From positions 1 through 28,266 of the forward strand of contig DJPL01000037.1 of NCBI GenBank assembly GCA_002437415.1: a stretch of DNA of 28,266 nt. Direction: 5' to 3'. This document shows positions 7,288 through 14,845 of this stretch, piece after piece (the stretch's first letter is position 1; every line of letters starts with the position of its first letter). The position numbers were made by a program, and so were the translations under genes. The stretch comes from Ruminococcaceae bacterium UBA6413 (GTDB taxonomy: Bacteria > Bacillota > Clostridia > Oscillospirales > Ruminococcaceae). The notes beneath the pieces are model-generated. The model was not told where the DNA came from, searched no databases, and saw only the letters and a list, made by a program, of their open reading frames with translations.

Positions 7288-9546
7288 TCACATTACCGTG
7301 TGGAATGTTCTGCTGATGACCTCTCTCTGCTGCTCCTTTGTAAGCTTATGGAAGTTTACAGCATAGCCCGATACACGGATAGTAAGGTTCGGATATGCCT
7401 CGGGGTTCTCATAAGCCTCAATAAGCGTTTCCTTGTTCAGAACATTTACATTGAGGTGGTGCGCGTAATTTGCAAAGTAGCCGTCAAGCACCGTCACAAG
7501 GTTTGCTACTCTCTGCTCATCGGTCTTTCCGAGCGCATCGGGAACTATCGAGAATGTATTTGAAATACCGTCACGGCAATAATCGTACTGAAGCTTTGAA
7601 ACAGAGTTCAGTGATGCTATCGCACCGTTCGTTTCGCGGTTGTGCATGGGGTTAGCACCGGGAGCGAACGGTTCGCCCTTCTTTCTGCCGTCGGGTGTAG
7701 AACCTGTCTTCTTGCCGTATACAACATTTGACGTGATCGTAAGCGCGGAAAGTGTGTGACGTGCATTTCTGTAAGTCGGGTTCTTGCGAAGCTCTGTAGA
7801 TACCCTCTGAATAATATTCTGAGCTATCTTGTCAACTCTGTTGTCGTCATTGCCGAATTTAGGAAAGTCGCCCTTTGTATCAAAATCAACGATATAACCG
7901 TTTTCATCGCGTATAGGCTTTACCTCGGCATATTTTATAGTGCTGAGCGAGTCAGCCATTACCGACAGTCCCGCAATGCCGAACGCCATCATTCTGTCAA
8001 CGTCCGTATCGTGCAGAGCCATCTGTGTCTTTTCGTAAGCGTACTTGTCATGCATATAGTGGATAACGTTCATTGTATTTACATACAGCTTGCTAAGCCA
8101 CTCACGGTAAACGTCAAGTCTGCCTCTTACTTCATAATAGTCGAGCTTATCGCCCTGTAAAGGCTTCATCTGCGGACCTATCTTCATACCGGTTACATTG
8201 TCATAACCGCCGTTTATCGCAAGGAGCAGGAGCTTTGGCAGGTTAAATCTTGCACCGAAGAACTGCATCTGCTTGCCGACCTTCATAGCCGATACACAGC
8301 AGGCAATAGCGTAATCATCGCCGTATTCCATACGCATAAGATCGTCATTCTCGTACTGGATCGAATCTGTATCGATAGACAGCTTTGCGCAGAACTTCTT
8401 GAAGGGCTCGGGCAGTCTTTCCGACCACAGGATAGTAAGGTTGGGCTCGGGTGAAGAGCCGAGGTTGTAAAGGGTGTTCAACATTCTGTAGCTTCCCTTT
8501 GTTACAAGCGGAACACCGCTGTTGTTGACGCCGCCTACGCTCTCGGTTATCCACATAGGATCGCCGCCGAAAAGCTCGTTGTATTCGGGTGTACGCAGAT
8601 GTCTTGCACTGCGCAACTTCATTACAAAGTCGTCAATAAGCTCCTGCGCCTGCTCTTCTGTCAGAATACCTCTTTCCATATCGCGGTTGACATAGATATC
8701 AAAGAAGGTCGATGTTCTGCCGAGCGACATAGCCGCGCCGTTCTGCTCCTTGATAGACGCAAGATATGCAAAATACGTCCACTGTATAGCCTCTCTTGTG
8801 TTCCTTGCGGGCATACTGATATCATAGCCGTACATAGCCGCCATTTCTTTCATCTTACCGAGGAAGTTTATCTGCTGGAAAAGCTCTTCGGAAAGGCGTA
8901 TGGTATCAACGTCCATTATATTTTCGCCGACCTTTTTCTTATCGAGCTTCTTCTGCTCTATAAGATAGTCAACGCCGTAGAGCGCTACTCTGCGGTAATC
9001 GCCGATTATTCTACCTCTGCCGTATGCGTCGGGAAGACCCGTGATAATACCTATATGACGTGCAAGCTTCATCTCGTCCGTGTATACTCTGAATACGCCG
9101 TCATTGTGTGTCGTTCTGTACTCGAAGTGTTCTTCCACGCTCTGTGACAGCTTGTAGCCGTAAGCCTCGCACGCACCTCTCGCCATTCTGATACCGCCGA
9201 AAGGATTTACGCCTCTGCGAAGCGGAGCGTCAGTCTGGTAGCCTACTATAAGCTCGTTTTCCTTGTCAAGATATGCCGCGGGGTAGTTGCAAAGAGATGA
9301 AACCACCTCTGTATTTATATCCAGTACACCGCCGTTTTCGCGCTCTTTTTTGAAAAGCTCTCCGAGCTTTGCGTTAAGCGCTTTTGTACGCTCAGTCGGA
9401 CCACACAGAAACTCCGGACCGCCCGAGTACGGCGTAAAGTTTGTCATTATAAAGTCGCGGGTATTTATACCCTCCTGCCATGCACCGGGCTTAAAGCCGT
9501 CCCAGTACTCCTTAAAGCGAACGCTGAGGTCAGTTGTGTTTTCCAT
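7288..9546 (-). CDS. pflB: Pyruvate formate-lyase (formate C-acetyltransferase)
   Basis: 752 residues. Cleaves pyruvate with CoA to acetyl-CoA and formate, the main anaerobic pyruvate outlet in many fermenters. The paired catalytic cysteines are at 416-417 (IACCVSAM), equivalent to E. coli Cys418/419. The glycyl-radical site is RVSGYAV with Gly727 near the C-terminus. Both, with the length, mark a true PFL rather than a glycerol or choline glycyl-radical enzyme. The frame is open to 9624 but the ATG at 9546 is right: AGGAAGGAAAGG precedes it and the length then matches the family. Transcribed with pflA from a promoter at 9753-9781 through a structured leader of about 200 nt. Confidence 0.98.
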   Translation of the reverse strand: MENTTDLSVRFKEYWDGFKPGAWQEGINTRDFIMTNFTPYSGGPEFLCGPTERTKALNAKLGELFKKERENGGVLDINTEVVSSLCNYPAAYLDKENELIVGYQTDAPLRRGVNPFGGIRMARGACEAYGYKLSQSVEEHFEYRTTHNDGVFRVYTDEMKLARHIGIITGLPDAYGRGRIIGDYRRVALYGVDYLIEQKKLDKKKVGENIMDVDTIRLSEELFQQINFLGKMKEMAAMYGYDISMPARNTREAIQWTYFAYLASIKEQNGAAMSLGRTSTFFDIYVNRDMERGILTEEQAQELIDDFVMKLRSARHLRTPEYNELFGGDPMWITESVGGVNNSGVPLVTKGSYRMLNTLYNLGSSPEPNLTILWSERLPEPFKKFCAKLSIDTDSIQYENDDLMRMEYGDDYAIACCVSAMKVGKQMQFFGARFNLPKLLLLAINGGYDNVTGMKIGPQMKPLQGDKLDYYEVRGRLDVYREWLSKLYVNTMNVIHYMHDKYAYEKTQMALHDTDVDRMMAFGIAGLSVMADSLSTIKYAEVKPIRDENGYIVDFDTKGDFPKFGNDDNRVDKIAQNIIQRVSTELRKNPTYRNARHTLSALTITSNVVYGKKTGSTPDGRKKGEPFAPGANPMHNRETNGAIASLNSVSKLQYDYCRDGISNTFSIVPDALGKTDEQRVANLVTVLDGYFANYAHHLNVNVLNKETLIEAYENPEAYPNLTIRVSGYAVNFHKLTKEQQREVISRTFHTVM

Positions 9547-9564
9547 AGTCTTACCTTTCCTTCC

Positions 9565-9632
9565 TGCGGCTCTGCCGCAATACACGTTTGCTGCTTTTTT
9601 CGGAATATTTTTCCGTACAAACAAAAAGCAGC
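9565..9632 (-). promoter_or_regulatory. Alternative (anti-terminator-like) fold and pre-RBS hairpin in the pflB leader
   Basis: On the minus strand GCTGCTTTTT (9632-9623) can pair with AAAAAGCAGC (9599-9590), enclosing a small CGGAA/TTCCG hairpin (9615-9601). This pairing uses the 3' arm and U-tract of the upstream terminator, so the two folds exclude each other. A further hairpin TGCGGC-AGA-GCCGCA (9579-9565) stands just before the ribosome site. Pairings are read directly; the switching role is inferred. Confidence 0.55.
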
Positions 9633-9646
9633 CCTGTTCGGACTGC
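9621..9646 (-). terminator. Attenuator terminator in the pflB leader
   Basis: Minus strand stem GCAGTCC (9646-9640) with GGGCTGC (9634-9628), loop GAACA, followed by TTTTTGTTTGT. The 5' arm overlaps the conserved CTGGGCA of the putative ZTP aptamer, the layout expected for ligand-controlled termination. It lies about 75 nt before the pflB ATG, so it must be regulated rather than constitutive. Confidence 0.7.
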
Positions 9647-9743
9647 CCAGACGGTCGGCATAAGGTGTCCGCTTTATCTGCGGACAGACAGCTACAGCAC
9701 CCGTGTCAATTCACGGTTATCCGTCAGCGGCAACTGTCGTTCC
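9644..9743 (-). ncRNA. Candidate pfl motif / ZTP riboswitch (divergent)
   Basis: The pflB leader starts almost at the aptamer. The 3' domain contains GCCGACCGTCTGGGCA (9659-9644), which fits the conserved 3' element of the pfl RNA (CCGnCUGGGCA). The 5' domain is a closed structure: GACAGTT with AGCTGTC, inner GCTGACGGATAAC, hairpin CCGTG/CACGG, then GGTGC. It resembles the pfl 5' domain but lacks a clean ACUGGCG and GGGGAGCG. The halves are joined by a 7-bp hairpin TGTCCGC/GCGGACA. pfl RNAs bind ZTP/ZMP, signs of 10-formyl-tetrahydrofolate shortage, and are named for genes like pfl; formate from PFL feeds one-carbon metabolism. I recognise it mainly by the 3' element, the context and the overlapping terminator. 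Confidence 0.6.
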
Positions 9744-9752
9744 TATGATTTG

Positions 9753-9781
9753 AGTATATCACAGCTATATACTTTTGTCAA
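9753..9781 (-). promoter_or_regulatory. Sigma-A promoter of pflB-pflA
   Basis: Minus strand TTGACA, exactly 17 nt, TATACT, with TGTGA directly before the -10. The predicted start near 9746 puts the aptamer at the extreme 5' end of the transcript. No clear Rex or FNR site was recognised. Confidence 0.82.
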
Positions 9782-9836
9782 TAGTCGCGATATAAAATTT
9801 ATATAACAAATTTTCCCTTGCACTGTCTGCAGAGCC

Positions 9837-10256
9837 TCATTTCTCCGCCGTGCACATCATCTTCATACGTCTTGCGTCATTATAATCAAATCCCAGCTTC
9901 TCATAGAACGGCACTTTGTCGGGAGCGGCGCACAGCTCGACAAATATGCCTGTACCGTCTACACCGTTGTGCTTTATAAAATCAAGAAGCTCGTTTACCA
10001 TCATACGTCCGATACCTCTGCCCTGATATCCGGGTATCACAACAACATCCTTGATGTAATAATCAAGCCCCATATCGCCTATCATTCTCGCCATTCCTAT
10101 TATCTTATCGCCGTCAAATACCGAGATACGCAACAGCGTATGCTCCATTGCGAGTTTTGTCTGCTCAGGTGACGGTCCTTCTCCCCATACGCTTTCCCAC
10201 AGATACAAAAACTGCTCTGCGGTAAGCTCGTTGTGCTTTATAATATATTCGCTCAT
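9837..10256 (-). CDS. GNAT family N-acetyltransferase
   Basis: 139 residues. Acetyl-CoA-dependent acetyltransferase of unknown substrate. The acetyl-CoA binding motif A is clear: IKDVVVIPGYQGRGIGRMMV (Q-G-R-G-I-G), followed by a C-terminal FVELCAAPDKVPFYEKLGF segment common to small-molecule and peptide acetylases. The frame extends 5 codons further, but ATG 10256 has AAAGGGG 7 nt upstream and is preferred. It lies downstream of the paaK-ACT pair, separated by a hairpin, and is probably transcribed by partial read-through or from a weak promoter I could not see. Function beyond the family cannot be stated. Confidence 0.88.
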   Translation of the reverse strand: MSEYIIKHNELTAEQFLYLWESVWGEGPSPEQTKLAMEHTLLRISVFDGDKIIGMARMIGDMGLDYYIKDVVVIPGYQGRGIGRMMVNELLDFIKHNGVDGTGIFVELCAAPDKVPFYEKLGFDYNDARRMKMMCTAEK

Positions 10257-10278
10257 ATTTACCCCTTTCATATAAAAT

Positions 10279-10307
10279 CCGCCCCGATGCTATGTACACC
10301 GGGGCGG
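10279..10307 (-). terminator. Hairpin after the ACT-domain gene
   Basis: 8-bp GC-only stem CCGCCCCG/CGGGGCGG with a 13-nt loop, followed on the minus strand by ATTTTAT. The weak T-run suggests a leaky terminator between the ACT gene and the acetyltransferase. Confidence 0.6.
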
Positions 10308-10328
10308 AAAGCTGTTCTTGTTTACCGC

Positions 10329-10757
10329 TTACTTGCAGAGATCCTTCTTTTCGATAAGCGTCACGCCGTTGTCGATAAGCACCTTAGATGCCTTCTCAAC
10401 ATCTTCAACGCGTATAACTATATCCGCTCTGCCTGCGACCTTACCCATTACCGAGTACATATATTCAACGTTTAAGCCGCAGTCGTGTATCTTGCCCATA
10501 ACGTTGTATAACGCGCCCGATACGTCGGGAATTGTAAATGCTATCACCTTGGTAACAGCGGCTGTACAGCCGTCTGCCTTAAGCGCCTCGATAGCCTTGT
10601 CGGTGTCGTCTACTATCATACGCAGAATGCCGAAATCAGCCGTATCCGCGATAGTCATTGCCCTTATGTCGATGCCCGCCTTATTGAGCACCTCCATGAT
10701 ACCAGCAAGTCTGCCTGTCTTGTTTTCTACGAAAACCGAAATCTGATCAATATACAT
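10329..10757 (-). CDS. Tandem ACT-domain protein
   Basis: 142 residues made of two ACT domains. The first starts IDQISVFVENKTGRLAGIMEVLNKAGIDIRA, the second about residue 70 with KVIAFTIPDVSGALYNVMGKIHDCGLNVEYMYS. ACT domains bind amino acids or related ligands and control linked enzymes. Proteins of this size are commonly encoded beside phenylacetate/aryl-CoA ligases in anaerobes, as here, which suggests an allosteric sensor of aromatic amino acids or their keto acids. The start is fixed by AGAGGAGG before ATG 10757; the longer frame has no such site. It follows the ligase gene by 16 nt in one operon. Confidence 0.88.
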   Translation of the reverse strand: MYIDQISVFVENKTGRLAGIMEVLNKAGIDIRAMTIADTADFGILRMIVDDTDKAIEALKADGCTAAVTKVIAFTIPDVSGALYNVMGKIHDCGLNVEYMYSVMGKVAGRADIVIRVEDVEKASKVLIDNGVTLIEKKDLCK

Positions 10758-10773
10758 ACTGTACCTCCTCTGA

Positions 10774-12096
10774 TTATTTCTTTTCAAACTTATTCTTTAT
10801 GGCTCTGTTATCCTGAACTCTTACAGCCTTGCCCATTGAGCGTGCAAGGGTCTTGGGCTCAAGGAGCTTTACGTTTATACCTACGCCGATAGCGGAATCT
10901 ATCGCCGTCTTTACCTTCTTTCTGTACGCTTCAAGCGTCTTTACACCGTCGCCGAACATATCGGGGCGTGTTTCAAGCTGAATTTCAAGAGTATCAAGGT
11001 TATTCACTCTGTCAACGACCAGCAGATAGTTTGTAGCCTTTTCGTCTACCGAGAGCAGAGCCGACTCGATCTGTGACGGGAATACATTTACACCTCTTAT
11101 GATAAGCATATCGTCTGTTCTGCCCTGAGGCTTGAGCATCCTTACATTAGTTCTTCCGCATTCGCACTTATCGTAAACGAGAGTAGCAATATCTCTTGTC
11201 CTGTATCTTATCAGCGGTAACGCTTCCTTTGTGATACAGGTGAATACAAGCTCGCCCTGCTGACCTGCGGGTAACACCTCAAGCGTATCGGGGTCGATGA
11301 CCTCAGCTATGAAGTGATCCTCACAGATATGCATACCGCACTGGCACTCGCACTCTGTAGATACGCTCGGTCCCATTATCTCGGACAGTCCGTAGATATC
11401 ATAAGCCTTTATTCCCAGTCCCTCTTCAATCTGCTTTCTCATTTCCTCCGTCCACGGCTCAGCGCCGAACAGACCCGCCTTAAGCTTGAAGTCCTCCTTC
11501 TTGAAGCCCTTTTCGTGCATAAGCTCTATAAGGCTTATAGCATATGACGGTGTCATACAGATTATCGATGTGCCGAAATCCCTGAACATTTCGAGCTGAC
11601 GTAAGCTGTTTCCTGCCGATGCGGGGATAGCAGTAGCGCCGAGCTTTTCAGCTCCGTAGTGCATACCGAGTCCTCCCGTGAACAGACCGTAGCCGTAACA
11701 TACCTGAACATAGTCGTCCTTTGTGCCGCCGATATTTGTAAGCGCTCTTGCCGCACATTCAGCCCATACATCTATGTCGTGAGCCGTATAGCCAACGACC
11801 GTCTGCTTACCTGTAGTTCCCGATGATGCGTGTATTCTTACGACCTCTGAGCTCGGAACAGCAAACATACCGTAAGGATAGTTGTTTCTCAGATCCTGCT
11901 TTGTCGTAAACGGCAGCTTCGACAAATCTGCTATAGACTTTATATCTTCGGGCTTTACTCCCGCCTCGTCCATCTTATTGCGGTAAGGTGCGACATTTTC
12001 ATAAACACGTCTTATCGTGCGTGAAAGTCTGTAGGATTGCAACGCCTCTATCTCACTTCTCGGTGCACATTCAATTTCTTTGTTCCAGTAATTCAT
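10774..12096 (-). CDS. paaK: Phenylacetate-CoA ligase family (AMP-forming aryl acid ligase)
   Basis: 440 residues, ANL superfamily. Forms an acyl-adenylate and then the CoA thioester of phenylacetate, indoleacetate or a similar aryl acid. Motifs: ASSGTTGKQTVVGYT (ATP phosphate loop), YGLSEIMGPSVSTEC, YRTRDIATL, then the hinge and C-terminal domain IIRGVNVFPSQIE and the catalytic Lys region SMGKAVRV. A CECQCGMHICEDH stretch is a Cys-rich insertion often seen in anaerobic members. AGGAGC before ATG 12096 sets the start. In many anaerobes the partner enzyme is indolepyruvate:ferredoxin oxidoreductase, which is not in this window. The substrate is therefore open; the symbol is by family only. Confidence 0.92.
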   Translation of the reverse strand: MNYWNKEIECAPRSEIEALQSYRLSRTIRRVYENVAPYRNKMDEAGVKPEDIKSIADLSKLPFTTKQDLRNNYPYGMFAVPSSEVVRIHASSGTTGKQTVVGYTAHDIDVWAECAARALTNIGGTKDDYVQVCYGYGLFTGGLGMHYGAEKLGATAIPASAGNSLRQLEMFRDFGTSIICMTPSYAISLIELMHEKGFKKEDFKLKAGLFGAEPWTEEMRKQIEEGLGIKAYDIYGLSEIMGPSVSTECECQCGMHICEDHFIAEVIDPDTLEVLPAGQQGELVFTCITKEALPLIRYRTRDIATLVYDKCECGRTNVRMLKPQGRTDDMLIIRGVNVFPSQIESALLSVDEKATNYLLVVDRVNNLDTLEIQLETRPDMFGDGVKTLEAYRKKVKTAIDSAIGVGINVKLLEPKTLARSMGKAVRVQDNRAIKNKFEKK

Positions 12097-12158
12097 TGGT
12101 TTGCTCCTGATTATGTATTTATTTGGTAACTCGTTTGTAACGGCTGCCTTTTGTATTG

Positions 12159-12187
12159 ATTTTATCACATTTGTATATCAAAGTCAA
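12159..12187 (-). promoter_or_regulatory. Sigma-A promoter of paaK-ACT operon
   Basis: Minus strand TTGACT, 17 nt, TAAAAT, with TGTGA before the -10. The untranslated leader would be about 55 nt. Confidence 0.75.
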
Positions 12188-12325
12188 TTAAATATCTTTA
12201 GTTTTGTGCACATTCCATTAAAATCGGAATTTTGCCTATGCACTTTGACAAATAAAAAATGTCGTCCGCTAAGGTCGGTTTAAGGTTGACGGTATATTAT
12301 ATAGTCATAAACGACGTATTGTACC

Positions 12326-12354
12326 TTGCAATCCGCCGCAATAAACGATATAAT
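12326..12354 (+). promoter_or_regulatory. Sigma-A promoter of the amidase-domain gene
   Basis: TTGCAA, 17 nt, TATAAT. Predicted transcription start is near 12361, which rules out the in-frame TTG at 12326 and makes the ATG at 12359 unlikely, since it falls at or before +1. Confidence 0.72.
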
Positions 12355-12388
12355 AGATATGACGAAAGACAAAAACAGGAGAAGAACA

Positions 12389-13819
12389 TTGTACAGAAGA
12401 AGACGATACAGACGCAAAAACACAAAGCTGAAAAAGCTTGCCGTGATAGGCATTTCGGCGGCGGTTGTAATAGGCGCATTTCTGGCACTGCTGGGCTTTG
12501 TAAAGCATGGCAACGAGAGCGGTACCTCTTCGGATATTGACATCGCACAAGAGCAGGAAGAAACATCCTCGGACGTTGAAACACTGCCTGTCGCCGACAC
12601 AGCCGAGCCCGAAAAGATAACGCTTGTCAGCGGTGAGGTGACCGCCGGGAATAAGGTAAAACTCCCCGATGAGATAAAACAGCTTCTGCTTGACTACACA
12701 TCGGACAAATATGAGTATACAGGCGAGCTAGAATACAAGTCGCTGTCAAAGTATTTCAACACCGACAAGACATACGGCAAGCTGTACGCGGGTTTCTGCA
12801 ACACCTCTTTGCAGTACCTGATATTTGCAAGACAGAGCCGCAGTGCAAATTTAAGCTATGACGAAGCCTCGTTTGTCATAAACGTTGAAAAAGCGAGCGT
12901 CAAATCGGGCGTTTACACAGTCAACTACACTATCAGCGAAAAGATAACGTTCGCAATAAGCGATACCCCCGCCGAGTCCTGCGGAATGGAGGTCGAAGCG
13001 CAGATCTCAAAAGGAACTGACGGCAGCTATAAGTTTGATATTCTCGCCGAGGATACCGACGTAAATCTGCTTATAGAAGAGCGTGTTATGGACTACCTCG
13101 GTTACGATTATGACGAGTATTATCTCAAAGATATGAAGATACCCGACAACCTTAACGCGGACAAAATGTACGCGGGTATACTTCAGTCGCTTAAAGCTGA
13201 TGCCGAAACCAACATAACCGAGCAGGAGAAGATGCTTTCGGACTATAACGCAAACCCCGACAGCTTTAAGCCTACCAAAACCGCAAAGCACGAATACGAC
13301 CGCGACAAAGCCGTTGCGTATTCTTATAAATGGGTCGACGGCGAAAAGGTCATAAGAAACCCCGACTACAACGATTATTCGATCTACGGCGGCAACTGCC
13401 AAAACTACGTTTCACAGGCGCTTTACGCATCGGGTATACCGATGGACTGGAGCGGTGACGAGCAGTGGAAATGGTTTGACGATGAAAGCGACCTTTCCGA
13501 ATACCCCACCGGCAGATCCGGCTCATGGTCGGGTACGGAGTATTTCTACGAATACTGCAACAAGAATACCGGCAAGGGCTTAGTCGCCGAAACCGACGGT
13601 AACATCTTCAGCGCACAGCCCGGTGACGTTATCCAATATGTCGTTGACGGCTGGGCACACCACAGCGTCATTGTTTCAAAGGTGATATATGATGACAACG
13701 GTAATGTTATTGACTTGCTTATCAACAGCAACACCACCGACAGAGTAGACTATCCGATGAGTGCATACGGATATACAAATATCAGACTGATAAAAATTAT
13801 CGGATATAACGATAAATAA
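12389..13819 (+). CDS. Membrane-anchored secreted protein with Amidase_6 domain
   Basis: 476 residues from a TTG start. It has an Arg/Lys-rich cytoplasmic tip, one membrane segment (about 16-38, LAVIGISAAVVIGAFLALLG), a Ser/Glu-rich linker, a middle domain of unknown type (about 80-270), and a C-terminal Amidase_6 domain (about 300-476). That domain has YGGNCQNYVSQALYASG with candidate nucleophile Cys337, and DGWAHHSVIVSK with candidate His424/425, as in NlpC/P60-related papain-like folds. Likely acts outside the cell on wall peptide or another amide; the substrate is unknown. Start choice: AGGAG at 12377-12381 stands 7 nt before TTG 12389, while earlier starts precede the promoter or lie on it. 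Single-gene unit. Confidence 0.87.
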   Translation: MYRRRRYRRKNTKLKKLAVIGISAAVVIGAFLALLGFVKHGNESGTSSDIDIAQEQEETSSDVETLPVADTAEPEKITLVSGEVTAGNKVKLPDEIKQLLLDYTSDKYEYTGELEYKSLSKYFNTDKTYGKLYAGFCNTSLQYLIFARQSRSANLSYDEASFVINVEKASVKSGVYTVNYTISEKITFAISDTPAESCGMEVEAQISKGTDGSYKFDILAEDTDVNLLIEERVMDYLGYDYDEYYLKDMKIPDNLNADKMYAGILQSLKADAETNITEQEKMLSDYNANPDSFKPTKTAKHEYDRDKAVAYSYKWVDGEKVIRNPDYNDYSIYGGNCQNYVSQALYASGIPMDWSGDEQWKWFDDESDLSEYPTGRSGSWSGTEYFYEYCNKNTGKGLVAETDGNIFSAQPGDVIQYVVDGWAHHSVIVSKVIYDDNGNVIDLLINSNTTDRVDYPMSAYGYTNIRLIKIIGYNDK

Positions 13820-13882
13820 GCCCCGCCTGAACCATAGTGTCTCAGACTATTGATAAACCTCTATATTTGCTGTAAAAATGGG

Positions 13883-13956
13883 GTTGAGGGGCGTAGCCCC
13901 CAACAGGGGCTAGGGGCGGTAGCCCCAGTAATTTAGTCCCTTTCCCGGGGAAAGGG
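13883..13956. repeat. GC-rich triple-hairpin block
   Basis: In the 302-nt gap 13820-14121 three G/C-rich inverted repeats follow each other: 13883-13904 (GTTG..GGGGC with GCCCC..CAAC), 13906-13926 (GGGGCTA/TAGCCCC) and 13938-13956 (CCCTTTCC/GGAAAGGG). Composition differs sharply from the flanking AT-rich DNA. This style of block is typical of dispersed intergenic repeats in Ruminococcaceae genomes; only one copy is visible here, so that is inference. It may also stop transcription of the amidase gene, although no T-tract follows. The rest of the gap holds only the terminator at 14076-14103. Confidence 0.5.
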
Positions 13957-14075
13957 GTTTGGGGATAGGGATTGAGAATAAGTTAAGTTTTTCAAAAAAA
14001 CAAACTTTTTATACAATCCGAACCGCGGTACATACCACAACTTTTGCACAATATGTCACTACCGTGAATATAAAA

Positions 14076-14103
14076 GACAGCCCACGATCTCTCGTGGGCT
14101 GTC
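14076..14103 (-). terminator. Terminator of the zinc-ribbon gene
   Basis: Perfect 12-bp stem GACAGCCCACGA/TCGTGGGCTGTC with a 4-nt loop. On the minus strand it is followed by TTTTATATT. It stands 19 nt past the gene's stop. The plus side (TTCATAT) is weaker. Confidence 0.85.
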
Positions 14104-14121
14104 TTCATATCAATGTTAAAA

Positions 14122-14739
14122 TTACTTCGTAAAAGTAAGCTTAAATCTGCCAATAAGCGGAAGATCCTTAGCCTTACCCTTAATAGTATTTACAAGACCG
14201 ACTATCAGTATCAGCACAGGCACAGCCATAAATACGATATGTACGAACCACGCCAGTATAACTCCTACGAATTCTGCCGCAAAATTATTCCATGTTCCTG
14301 TATATATTGCAGTATACACAAACCAGAAAAGTTTTGATGATAAGAAGCCATCAATTACATTCACTGCCATAACACCGAGAAGCGCAGGGAAGATCATCGA
14401 AAGATGATACTGTAAGAATTTCGACTTCTTGGCGATTATGCAGGGAGCAACAAGCATTCCCGCGCATACGATGAGTGCAAGGAAGCCGCCGAAGATCCAG
14501 CCTACGAGTATGTATGCGAGCAGTGCGCAGTAAGCAAGCACAGCCATTGACTTTCCGGCGTTTATATCAGCCGCGTCAAATGTAGCTGTTATATCCTTTG
14601 TGTCGAGTATTTTCTGAAAAAATCCTGGACTCTGATTTACAGGAACGGGTGCTACCGATCCGTCAAGATTTCCGCCGCACTTTGCGCAGAACTTGACTCC
14701 TTCCTGATATTCTGATCCGCATTTAGGACAAAATGGCAT
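14122..14739 (-). CDS. Zinc-ribbon multi-pass membrane protein (DUF4870-like)
   Basis: 205 residues. Starts with a zinc ribbon FCPKCGSEY and FCAKCGGNL (two CxxC pairs, residues 4-22), a Pro/Val linker, then about four hydrophobic segments from residue 50 to 190 and a basic tail. The end KAKDLPLIGRFKL resembles the conserved C-terminus of DUF4870/TIC20-like membrane proteins. No enzymatic motif is visible; the function is unknown. Strong ribosome site CAGGAGG before ATG 14739. It has its own promoter and terminator, so it is a single-gene unit. The leader contains a 6-bp hairpin ATCTGC/GCAGAT. Confidence 0.85.
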   Translation of the reverse strand: MPFCPKCGSEYQEGVKFCAKCGGNLDGSVAPVPVNQSPGFFQKILDTKDITATFDAADINAGKSMAVLAYCALLAYILVGWIFGGFLALIVCAGMLVAPCIIAKKSKFLQYHLSMIFPALLGVMAVNVIDGFLSSKLFWFVYTAIYTGTWNNFAAEFVGVILAWFVHIVFMAVPVLILIVGLVNTIKGKAKDLPLIGRFKLTFTK

Positions 14740-14804
14740 ATCAATTTCCTCCTGATATATTCTATACCTCTTTAATTATCTGCAAATCACGCAGATGCAT
14801 TTAT

Positions 14805-14833
14805 ATTATACACCCCCCTTGATGTAAAGTCAA
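14805..14833 (-). promoter_or_regulatory. Sigma-A promoter of the zinc-ribbon gene
   Basis: Minus strand TTGACT, 17 nt containing a GGGGGG run, TATAAT. It lies just past the stop of the upstream kinase gene. Confidence 0.72.
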
Positions 14834-14845
14834 TAGTGCATATGA

